A stretch of 27,548 nt of DNA from Cryptomeria japonica (Eukaryota > Streptophyta > Pinopsida > Cupressales > Cupressaceae), in assembly GCF_030272615.1 (NCBI RefSeq), contig NC_081409.1, positions 872,285,379 through 872,312,926 on the forward strand, given 5' to 3'. Below, in pieces: positions 1-10,140 of this stretch. The notes below the pieces were generated by a model. The model saw only the letters and a list, made by a program, of their open reading frames with translations, was not told the origin of the DNA and ran no database searches. The first letter of the stretch is position 1, and each line of letters begins with the position of its first letter. The position numbers were made by a program, and so were the translations under genes.

Positions 1-71
1 TCTTAATAATATGTTATTGAAAATTTTAACAACACTTGTATTTAGTTTAAATTATATTGTGATGCTTATAG

Positions 72-302
72 GAGGGGCTTGTCACTCCAGATCATGAACG
101 TGCACCTGTTGTGGATGAACATCATGATTATTTGTATGCAGTAAGTGACTATTCTATTATATGTCATTCTAAAATTCAATTTTTGTATATGCTAACATCA
201 TTCTTTTCATTGTATAAGGTGGAGTTACAAAAACGTTTGGAGAGGAGGTCGAGTGGACGTACTCGAAAGACACCTACATCATATACATCTCCATCCCCTT
301 GA
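72..302 (+). CDS. 3' end of an unidentified plant gene (two terminal exons)
   Basis: Two exons can be read in one frame. Exon A (72-140) follows a TATAG acceptor and encodes EGLVTPDHERAPVV and on to HDYLYA. It ends at a strong GTAAGT donor at 141. The intron is 141-218 (78 bp, T-rich, ending in AAG). Exon B (219-302) encodes VELQKRLERRSSGRTRK, then a Thr/Ser/Pro-rich tail, and stops at TGA 300-302. The intron is phase 0 and happens to be free of stops, so the unspliced frame is also open. The C-terminus is basic and looks disordered. Upstream exons lie outside the window, so I cannot name the product; it could be a host gene or the tail of a transposon gene. The splice sites are seen; their use is inferred. 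Confidence 0.45.
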   Translation, partial: EGLVTPDHERAPVVDEHHDYLYAVSDYSIICHSKIQFLYMLTSFFSLYKVELQKRLERRSSGRTRKTPTSYTSPSP

Positions 303-365
303 CAGGCAAAGATATCTCGTGATATGTTTCCTTCCCCTAGAGGGAAATGAATAGAATAGGGTCCT

Positions 366-690
366 ATGTTGTATGCCTATATGGCAATTTTGAACATATG
401 TTTTGTATTACGAATATGTGACATTCTATTGCCATATGGCTTTTGGCAAGCTCCTATTTGACTTTATTGGATACCATGTTGTATGTGTATATGGAAAATT
501 TGAACATATGTTTTGTATTACAAATATGTGACATTCTATGTCCATATGGCTTTTGGCAAGCCCCTATTTGACTTTATTGGATATCATGTTGTATGCCTTT
601 ATAGCAATTTTGAACATATGTTTTGTTTTATGAATATGTGAAATTCTAAGTCCATATGGCTTTTGGCAAGCCTATTTGTTTGTATTGGAT
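366..690. repeat. Three-copy 110-bp tandem repeat
   Basis: Three consecutive copies start at 366, 476 and 586 with an exact 110-bp spacing; the third is truncated near 690. Each starts ATGTTGTATG and carries TTTTGAACATATGTTTTGT and CCATATGGCTTTTGGCAAG. Copies differ by scattered substitutions only, so the duplication looks fairly recent. It lies just downstream of the stop codon at 302 and may be in the 3' UTR of that gene. The following 691-869 shows no gene or clear structure. Confidence 0.9.
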
Positions 691-869
691 ATATTTGATA
701 GTTTTAACGGTATACAATGTTGCATGGATTTGTAGCTTTTTGGATAATGCAAATCATTTATCATGGATATCCATAATTGCAGTACAAATGATTAGATGAA
801 TAATTGCACAAAGTTTATTATTACTTAAGCTTTGAACCTAAATATGTGTTTGTAATCCAAGACACAAGG

Positions 870-3440
870 CACCCCGATGCATACAAGCTAATGGTTTGGT
901 GCTGCAACATGACCCCACAAGATTAGATGGATCATTCTTATGATTAACGAGCACAGAGAAATGCGATGCCGAATATTGACAACTTTGAGCAATTTGAGCA
1001 CTTGGGCGATTTGGCTACTAGGGTGTGGCCCGCAATGATCGAGTGAGTTGGAGAGAAAAAAGAAGGAATTCCTAGCATAAACCCATCCACCCTGACGTGT
1101 ACGAGCTGACAGTTTGGTGTCGCGACAAGTGGATTGAAAGATGGGGCATTGTGCAACTTTTCATTGAACTCATCTGACGCTTTTTCTCATGACCGAGAAA
1201 GAGTCACCACGAGCAACTGGATCCGAGTCTACCCAAATCGAGAGAGGCTTTTTTAGAGTGTCATAACATGACTCGGCAAGATTAGATGGATCATTCTTAT
1301 GATTAATGAGCACAGAGAAACATGATGCTGAATATTGACAACATTGAGCAATTTGAGCACTTGGGTGATTTGGCTGCTAGGGTGTAGCCCGCAATGATCG
1401 GGAAAGTTGGAGAGAAAAAAGAAGGCATTCCTAGCGTAAAACCAGCCACCCCAATGTGTACGAGTTGATGGTTCAGTGCGGCGACGAGCGGATTGAAAGA
1501 TGGGGCATTGTGCAACTTTTCACTGAACTCATTTGATGCTTTTTGTTGCGACCAAGAAAGAGTTGCCATGAGAAACTGGATCTGAGTCTACCCAAACTGA
1601 GAGAGGATTTTTTAGAGTGCCATAACACGACCCTGCAAGATTAGACAGATCATTCTTATGATTAACGAACATGAAGAAATGTGATGCCGAATATTGACAA
1701 CTTTGAGCAATTTGAGCACTTGGGCGATTTGGCTGCTAGGGTGTGGCCCACAATGATCGAGTGAGTTGTAGAGAAAAAAGAAGGCATTCTAGCATAAACT
1801 AGACCACCCTGATGTGTAGCTAACAGTTCAGTGCCACAACGAGTAGATTGAAAGATGAGGCATTGTGTAACTTTTCATTGAACTCATTTGACGCTTTTTG
1901 TCGTGACCAAGAAAGAGTCACCACGAGCAATTGGATTTGAGTCTACCCAAACTGAGAGAGGCTTTTTGAGAGTGCCATAACATGACCCTATAGGATTAGA
2001 TAGATCATTCTTATTATTAACGGGCACGGAGAAATGTGATGCCGAATATTAACAACTTTGAGCAATTTGAGCACTTGGGAGATTTGGCTGCTAGGGTGTG
2101 CCCGGCAACAATCGGGCGAGTTGGAGAGAAAAAAGAAGGAATTCCTAACATAAAATAGGCCACCTCAACATGTACGAGCTAATAGTTTGGTGCCACGACA
2201 AGCGGATTGAAAGATGGGGCATTGTGCAACTTTTCATTGAACTCATCTAATGCTTTTTGTCGCGACCGAGAAAGAGTCGCCATGAGCAACTGGATCCGAG
2301 TCCACCCAAATTAAGAGAATATTTTTTAGAGTACCATAACATGAACCTATAGGATTAGATAGATCATTATTATGATTAACGGGCATGGAGAAGTGCAATG
2401 CCGAATATTGACTACTTTGAGCAATTTGAGCACTTGAGTGATTTGGCTGCTAGGGTGTGGCCCGAAATGATCGGGTGAGTTGGAGAGAAAAAAGAAGGCA
2501 TTCCTAGCGTAAATTCAGCCACCCTAACACGTATGAGCTAACGGTTTGGTACCATGACGAGCAGATTGAAAGATGGGGCATTGTGCAACTTTTCATTGAA
2601 CTCATCTAATGCTTTTTATCGCGACCGAGAAAGAGTCACCACGAGCAACTGGATCTGAGTCTACCCAAACTAAGAGAGGCTTTTTTAGAGTGCCATAACA
2701 TGACCCCGTAGGATTAGATGGATCATTCTTATGATTAATGGGCATGGAGAAACATGATGCTGAATATTGACAACTTTGAGCAATTTGAGCACTTGGGCGA
2801 TTTGGCTGCTAGGGTGTGGCCCGCAATGATTGGATGAGTTGGAGAGAAAAAAGAAGGCATTCCTAGCATAAACCCAACCACCCCAATGTGTACAAGCTGA
2901 TGGTTCGGTGTCATGATGAACAGATTGAAAGATGGGGCATTGTGCAACTTTTCATTGAACTCATTTGACACTTTTTGTCGTAACTGAGAAAGAGTTGTCA
3001 CGAGCAACTGGATCCAAGTCTACCCAAACTAAGAGAGGCTTTTTTAGAGTGCCATAGCACAACCCCGTAGGATCAGATGGATCATTCTTATGATTAACGG
3101 GCATGGAGAAACATGATGCCAAATATTGACGACTTTGAGTAATTTGAGCACTTGAGCGATTTGGCTACTAAGGTGTGGCCCGCAACGATCAGGTGAGTTG
3201 GAGAGAAAAAAGAAGGAATTCCTAGCATAAACCTGACCACCCCAATGCGTATGAGCTGACAGTTTGGTGTCACGACAAGCGAATTGAAAGATGGGGCATT
3301 GTGCAACTTTTCATTGAACTCATCTGATGCTTTTTGTCGCGACCGAGAAAGAGTTGCCACAAGAAACTAGATCCGAGTCTACACAAACCAAGAGAGGCTT
3401 TTTTAGAGTGTCATAACATGACCCTACAAGATTAGACAGA
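870..3440. repeat. 359-bp satellite array, seven full monomers plus partial ends
   Basis: The anchor GATTAGA/GATCAGA before TGGATCATTCTTA recurs at 921, 1280, 1639, 1994, 2353, 2712, 3071 and 3430. Spacings are 359, 359, 355, 359, 359, 359 and 359 bp. Other conserved blocks are GAGCAATTTGAGCACTTG, GAGAGAAAAAAGAAGG and GAAAGATGGGGCATTGTGC. The first unit (870-920) jumps from the CACCCCGATG block to the AACATGACCCC block and so lacks about 165 bp. Several monomers carry a minus-strand open frame of 70-90 codons, but 359 is not a multiple of 3, so frames do not join between units. I read this as non-coding satellite. The length is close to two nucleosome repeats. Confidence 0.9.
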
Positions 3441-3737
3441 TCATTCTTACATGTCACTAACATTGAGAAAAACCATGCCAAATTTTGACAATTTTTCACA
3501 CTTTGAGTGATTGACAACAAATGAGCGTTTTTTACATCTTTTACCATATTAACAGGGTATACTTCACGAAATGATCCCATGTGATCTCTAATGGTCCAAA
3601 ATGACATTATTTAAATAAAATCACATAAAACAAGACAAAAACATAATTTTTATATTACAATGCCTCGAGTAGTAAAAAATACAAGTCATGTACATATATC
3701 CAAATAAGATTGATATTACAATTTTCTACATTTACAT
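3441..3737. other. Diverged end of the 359-bp array and AT-rich flank; no gene seen
   Basis: From about 3441 to 3600 the sequence still resembles the monomer (ATGCCAAATTTTGACAATTT against ATGCCGAATATTGACAACTT in the units), but it drifts and then loses similarity. The rest, up to the stop codon at 3738, is AT-rich and would be the 3' untranslated region of the minus-strand pseudogene. No terminal inverted repeat or target-site duplication could be recognised by eye. Confidence 0.5.
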
Positions 3738-4123
3738 TTAATCCAATGAACCATCTGGATCTGCTCTACTCTTTATCGTGTCTAGTATGGCATCATGGTC
3801 AGACTCACAAACCTTCCATAGGTTCTTATTTAGTAGTTTACCCCCATATCTGATCAAATGAACATTTGAAGCTACAACAAGTTTAGAATAATGAAGAATC
3901 TTCCTATGTGTCTTGAAGTCCTCGAACAACCACAAGTTAGACTTCTTCACTGGGTACCTTCTAAGCCATGTACTAGTAACAACTACTAATCTTGTGGGGT
4001 ACTCAATATTTTCTCCATCTACCATAGGGTGATCCAATTTCTTTTTTACGTCTGGACAATGACACAAGTAATAATTTGTTCCTTCTTCATTGTCTTCAGC
4101 TGCAATTACTGCATAAACATGCC

Positions 4124-4205
4124 CTGCAATGATAAAGTGAGAAGAATTTAGCAAACAACTAAGGTAAAATATTAAAGTACAAAAAATTGCATGTGGATAA
4201 TTTAC
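4124..4205 (-). other. Probable intron 2 of the transposase-like pseudogene
   Basis: On the minus strand the donor is CAAG|GTAAAT at 4205 and the acceptor TTATCATTGCAG|GGCATG ends at 4124. The 82-bp insert is AT-rich with a pyrimidine-rich 3' end. Splicing joins G to GG and shifts from the frame of the upstream exons into the frame of the last exon (VYAVIAAEDNEEG), which is strong support for a real intron. Confidence 0.75.
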
Positions 4206-5475
4206 CTTGTTAGACTAAATCTGACACATGGTCAAAGTCAATTGATGCTTCCATCTGTGTGAGTTGTAGTGCACTCAGAGGTCGATATGTCTCAAGTGGG
4301 ATTAGAGGTCTCATACACCATTCATCCACCCACTCCTTTGACTCATAGTCATTATAGGCACCATCTCTACATGAAGAACAATAACATTCCATCTGCTGCG
4401 TATGGATAGTCCATGAACCTACATTAGAGCTTTTGAAAGAGTGTAGCTCACTCGATCCTATCAATGTACAACAATCTTCTAATATTGCAATGTTAGTATC
4501 ATCTACCAACCAAAAAAATCTACGAACTAAAGACTTACCTTGATTACCTAGACCAATTGTCCCATTGTACCATTGAACAATTGATTTTGCATCTTTCAAG
4601 TTTGCATTCCCTTCGTACTTTAACTCTTCTCATGCTAAAGCTCTTTTAATACATGCTCCTGCACCATCATGCTCCCCTTTTCCATGCCCAGCCTCAGAGA
4701 AATTCCACATATGTTGAATAGTAGTCAACTTATACATCCTACTCAACCAATAAAACATCTGAGAGTTCTTAAATTGTGATGCACAATTATCTGACCATAT
4801 GATATGTTGACGGAATGATATGCCTCGGCTAGCCAAATCATCATAGAATATCTAAAAACAACCTTGCACAAACTCTATAGAGTGCGAGTGATCATCATTG
4901 ATGTAAAAATGATACTCCCTTAATATCTTCCTATCCTCTTCCATACTATCATGTGCATGAATGAATGCTATATGCACAAATATGGCAACTTGTGTGGAGT
5001 TGTAATATTGTGATTGCACCTCATTCTGTGGTTGTAGTGTGTAGTTCTCTACAAAGTCAACAATTGAAATGATTGTATGAAGTGGAAATGCGTCCTTGCA
5101 TAGCTTAAATTGTGAGTCCAAACAATGAGCTCGATGGTTATGCCTTGCATACTCATACACTATATTCTCATGAAAGATGCCCATAAACTGATACACTGGA
5201 ATCTTCTCACTAACCAATTCACACCTTTTTTCTTCTTTTCCATCTTTTAGCATGTAGGCCACTTTCTTATATTTTCCAAATTCTACTAATTCATTACCAA
5301 TTTCTTGTCCAATATCCATATGTTGACAAATTTGTAAATGTCACAATCCACCATAATCAACATGTGTGCCATCCAAGCAATGCTTATTGTAATATACTTG
5401 ACCATCTACTCTTTCACATAAGATGCTAGATATGAATTCCCTTGAAGATGTCAGTGGAGCATTTATGTTGCATTC

Positions 5476-5607
5476 CTGCAAAACATTGTTAGCATGCAAA
5501 TCTATACATATGCATTGATAAACATCATAATGGTTAGAAAATTCAATATGTACTCTACAACAAAAAGTTGTGCGTGTGTGATTTATTTTGATATAAAAAG
5601 GCTTTAC
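5476..5607 (-). other. Probable intron 1 of the transposase-like pseudogene
   Basis: On the minus strand the donor is ATG|GTAAAG at 5607 and the acceptor TTTTGCAG|GAATGC ends at 5476. The 132-bp insert is phase 0 and has no stop, so it could also be coding. It is AT-rich, and its translation is out of character with the flanking protein. Splicing is inferred, not shown. Confidence 0.5.
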
Positions 5608-6888
5608 CATTTCAAAGAACCTTTGACTAATTTTTATTTGAGGATACATAAGTTGAAACTGGGCAAAAAATTGTGTTTGAATCATATCCCAAAAATGTTT
5701 TGGATGTGGATCATGGATTTTACTACCAATCCTCCTTCTTACAACATCTCTTTGATTTGGAGAGACCCTTGTGTTATTCTTCCAAAAATCTTCAATTAGG
5801 GATCTCAAGGCTTCAACAATTGCTTTATCTTTCCATCGTAATCTACCAGAAAATGCCCATAACTCATTGTTATATGGATCCTCCGCTCTTTTTCACCTTC
5901 CCAAAGCTCTCATTAGAGTTTGTCTACTTATCTCCAATTGTTTACTTGTCTTTCTAAGGAGGTGAGCTTTCTTAGTTTGAGTTCTTACAATTGTTGATGC
6001 AATGACACGTCGTGTGGCATTACTATCTTTTGTGCATGAGTTAGAACCAACAATATCATATGCATTCATCAGATTCTTCACAATAGATTTGTCACTTGAT
6101 TCAATTGATGTTCTTAGCCCAAGAATCTTCATTATAGGCTTAAATTTCAGATTTCTCATCATTTCAACAAATAGTTGACATCTTCCTGTCTCATTTAAAG
6201 GCTCAAAAAATATTTTCCATATCCGGTTAGCATGTCTTTGACAAGTACGCTTCGGAAACTTGTCAACCATTGGTTTCAAAACATTAGCGTCAATATCAAT
6301 CAAATACTTAGGCTTTCTATGCAAAACTCTAGGAGGTGTTCTCAAACTTTGAGTTATCTCAAGATTAGGAATGTCAACAACATTAGGGATAGGTGGCATA
6401 CCTTCAACTGGAGATGAAAATGATGACATACCTTGAAATTGAGGTGTACAAGATGGTGTAGCTCCAATACTTGATGTCAGTCATGAAGTACTTGCAACGT
6501 CAAATGTCATAGAGGGAGTGCATTCAATATGAGATGTTGTAGACACCAATGGTGTGCCAATAAGAGATGGTGTGCCTTCAACTTGAGATATAAGAGATGG
6601 GGTGCCTTCAACTTGAATTGTGGTAGACATGCTCTCAACCTCAGGATTCAATTGTCTCATTGCACGAAGGTTTTGCATCTGTTGCCTTTGTGTGGCCAAT
6701 TTTGTCTCTCTCTTAGATTGGATGGATATTTCATGTTCCTCTTCAATTGGCACTTCTTCAATTGACACCTCTTCTTCTATGGTATTCAATTTCCTTTGTT
6801 CATGAAGTTGCTTCATTCCTTCTCTTTTTTTTGCATTCTTAGCTTCATGCTCTTCCAGTGTTACATTTTTTGGTCGTTTCCTTGGCAT

Positions 6889-7382
6889 GATGATGATTAT
6901 GCATAAGTTAAAATGGGTATATGAAATTGAAATTATTTCATGTATTCCTTTTCTAAATTATTTCATAAGATCTTAAAAAGGATGTATGAAATTACAAATT
7001 TTATTTTAAACCACTAAACAAATAATTTTCTTATGCAACTTCCTTCAAATGCATTGTTAAATCTAATGTAAATCTAATAAGATTATAATCAATTTTGACT
7101 CACACTTTTATTCTAACATTTAAACAAAATAACACTTAATAAGTATTTGAATTCTAAAAACAAGAAAACATTACCTCAATTATTCAAATTTGATAAAAAA
7201 ACTATGTTCTTCCTCTTTGACGTTGCCAAATGAAAAAAAAGGTGGTGGAGAGCTAATGGAATGTATAAAATAACCTTGCATAAAATATCAACACCATGCA
7301 AAAAGCATTTTTTTGTCTGATCATGCGCAGAAAGAAGACAAAATGAGAGAATGTGGGCTTGGATCATAGGTCAAGGGTCCCA
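6889..7382. other. AT-rich region upstream of the pseudogene; no gene seen
   Basis: This would be the 5' flank of the minus-strand transposase-like gene. It is AT-rich with homopolymer runs. The short minus-strand open frame at 7176-7367 shows no recognisable motif. I found no convincing TATA box or terminal inverted repeat. Confidence 0.4.
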
Positions 7383-7670
7383 TATAACCATTTTTTAGTG
7401 CAGCTCATTTGGCTAGCACCAAATGACTCCCACTGAAATTTTTTACTTTAAACTAAACACTAATTATATACCCTATAACCCTTTTTTTGTGCAGCTCATT
7501 TGACTAGTGCCAAATGACTTCCATTGAAATTTTTTACCTTTAATAAATTTCTACTCTATACCCTATAACCTTTTTTTTGTGCAGCCCATTTGGCTATGCC
7601 AAATGGCTTCCTTTGAGATTTTTTAACCTTTGATAAATTTATACTCTATACCCTATAGTTTGATAGCCAC
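7383..7670. repeat. Three-copy ~90-bp tandem repeat with an internal hairpin
   Basis: The block GTGCAGCTCATTTG (GTGCAGCCCATTTG in copy 3) starts at 7398, 7489 and 7579 (spacings 91 and 90). Each copy has a small inverted repeat of CATTTGG with CCAAATG around a 5-6-base loop (one arm is CATTTGA in copy 2). An AAATTTTTTAC tract and, after copies 1 to 3, a CTATACCCTATA-like end follow. The sequence is unrelated to the 90-bp satellite that begins a few bases later, although the period is the same. Confidence 0.85.
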
Positions 7671-8310
7671 AACCATAAAAATTAAACCATATGACTCTTT
7701 AGGACATAATATGGTGTCTTAGGACACCATATGACCCCTTAGGTGTCGTTATGGGTCGTATAGTGTCTTAAGGGATCATATGGTGTCTTATGACCACTTA
7801 GGACACAATATGGTGTCGTTATGGGTCATAAGGACACCTAAGGGGTCATATGGTGTCCTATGGGGCCATAGGACACCATATCACCCCTTTAGTGTCGTTA
7901 TGGGTCGTATGGTGTCCTAAGGGGTCATATGGTGTCTTATGACCCCTTAGCACACCATATGACCCCCTAGGACACAATATTGTGTCGTTATGGGTTGTAT
8001 GGTGTCCTAAGGGGTCATATGGTGTCTTATAACCCCTTAGGACACCATATGATCCCCTAGGAAACAATATTGTGTTGTTATGGGTCGTATGGTGTCCTAA
8101 GGGGTCATATGGTGTCTTATGACCCCTTAGGACACCATATGACCCATTAGGAAACAATATGGTGTCATTATGGGTTGTATGGACACCTAACAGGTCATAT
8201 GGTGTCCTATGGGGCCATAGCACACCATATGACCCCTTAGGTGTCGTTATGGGTTGTTATGGTGTCGTAAGGGGTCATATGGTGTCCTAATACCTCTTAG
8301 GACACCATAT

Positions 8311-8490
8311 GACCCCTTAGGACATAATAGGGTGTCGTTATGGGTCAAATGGTGTCATAAGGGGTCATATGGTGTCCTATGACCCCTTTGGATACCATAT
8401 GACCCCTTAGGACATAATAGGGTGTCGTTATGGGTCAAATGGTGTCATAAGGGGTCATATGGTGTCCTATGACCCCTTTGGACACCATAT
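8311..8490. repeat. Nearly identical adjacent 90-bp pair inside the satellite
   Basis: 8311-8400 and 8401-8490 share unusual variants (GGGTCAAATGG, GGTGTCATAAGG, CCCCTTTGGA) not common elsewhere in the array. They are almost identical, indicating a very recent single-unit duplication. Confidence 0.8.
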
Positions 8491-10140
8491 GACCCCTTAG
8501 GACACAATACGGTGTCATTATGGGTCGTATAGTGTCGTAAGGGGTCATATGGTGTCTTATGACCCCTTATGACACAATATGACTCCTTAGGAAACAATAT
8601 GGTGTCATTATGGGTCGTATGGTGTCCTAAGGGGTCATATGGTGTCATATGACCCCTTCGGACATAATAGGGTGTTGTTATGGGTCATATGGTGTCGTAT
8701 CATCCCTTAGGACACCATATGACCCCCTAGGACACAATAAGGTGTCCTAAGGGGTCATATAATGTCTTATGACACCTTAGGACACCATATGACCCCTTAG
8801 GACACAATACGGTGTCTTTATGGGTCATATGGTGTCCTAAGCGGTCATATGGTATCTTATGACCCCTTATGACACTATATAAGCCCTTAGGAAACAATAT
8901 GGTGTTGTTATGGGTCATATGGTGTCCTAAGGTGTCATATGGTGTCCTATGACCCCCTAGAACACCATATGACCCCCTAGGACATGATAGAGTGTCTTTA
9001 AGGGTCGTATGGTGTCCTAAGGCATCATATGGTGTCTTATGACCCCTTAGGACACCATACGACCCCTTAGGAAACAATATGGTGTCGTTATGGGTCATAT
9101 GGTGTTAGAATGCCATGTGACCCCTTAGGACATAATATGGTGTCTCTATGGGTTGTATGGACACCTAAGGGGTAATATGATCCCATATGGGGTCATAGGA
9201 CACCATATGACCCCTTCGGTGTCATTATGGGTCGTATGGTGTCGTAAGGGGTCATATGGTATCCTATGACCCCTTAGGACACCATATGACCCCCTAGGAC
9301 ACAATAGGGTGTCGTTATGGGTCGTATGGTATCCTAAGGGGTCATATGGTGTCTTATGACCCCTTAGGACACCATATGACCCCTTAGGACACAATACGGT
9401 GCCTTTATGGGTCGTATGGTGTCCTAAGGGGTCATATGGTGTCCTAAGGGGTCATATGGTGTCCTATCACCCCTTAGGACACCATATGACCCGTTAGGAC
9501 ACAAAATGGTGTTGTTATGGGTCGTATGGATGCCTAAGGGGTCATATGGTGTCCTATGGGGCCAGAGGACACCATATGACCCCTTAGGTGTCATTATGGG
9601 TCATATGGTGTCGTAAGGGGTCATATGGTGTCTTATGAAACCTTAGGACACCATATGACCCCTTAGGACACAATAAGGTGTCGTTATGTGTTGTATGGTG
9701 TCGTAAGGGGTCATATGGTGTCCTATGACCTCTTAGGACACCATATGACCACTTAGGACATAATATGGTGTTGTTATGGGTCGTATGGACACCTAACGGG
9801 TCATATGATGTCCTATGCGGCCATAGGACACCATATGATCCCTTAGGTGTTGTTATGGGTCATATGTTGTCGTAAGGGGTCATATGGTGTCCTATGACCC
9901 CTTAGGACACCATATGACCCCCTAGGACACAATAGTGTGTTGTTATGGGTTGTATGGTGTCCTAAGGGGTCATATGGTGTCCTATGACCCCTTTGGACAC
10001 CATATGACCCCTTAGGACACAATACAATGTCATTATGGGTCATATGGTGTCTTATGACCCCTTATGACACAATATGACTCCTTAGGAAACAATATGGTGT
10101 CATTATGGGTCGTATGGTGTCCTAAGGGGTCATATGGTGT

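Larger units (their letters stand above)
3738..6888 (-). pseudogene. Transposase-like (DDE-type) gene with six in-frame stops and two introns
   Basis: The ATG at 6888-6886 opens MPRKRPKNVTLEEHE. A single frame then runs to 4206, interrupted only by stops: TGA 6481-6483, TGA 5893-5895, TGA 5341-5343, TAG 4852-4854, TGA 4630-4632 and TAA 4210-4212. I read across every junction and found open sequence and no frameshift. Two GT-AG introns fit: 5476-5607 (phase 0, stop-free) and 4124-4205. The second restores frame to the last exon, which ends at TAA 3738-3740. Spliced length is about 978 codons. The N-terminus is basic, then Glu- and Ser/Thr/Pro-rich. Later motifs are DFVENYT (near 5058), YINDDHSHS, WSDNCASQFKN (Asp at 4791-4789) and GHGKGEHDGAGACIK (near 4686). 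From memory this order resembles an uncharacterised DDE transposase-like family common in animal genomes. I cannot name the superfamily with confidence. Confidence 0.72.

Noticed and set aside
944-3360. Minus-strand 70-90-codon frames in the 359-bp monomers as a gene family
   Set aside because: Several monomers have lost the frame, the period breaks frame between units, and no domain is recognisable.
4210-6483. Recoded or readthrough stop codons in the transposase-like gene
   Set aside because: Three different stop types (TGA, TAG, TAA) occur and the same pattern is seen in neighbouring dead retrotransposons, so mutation is the simpler reading.
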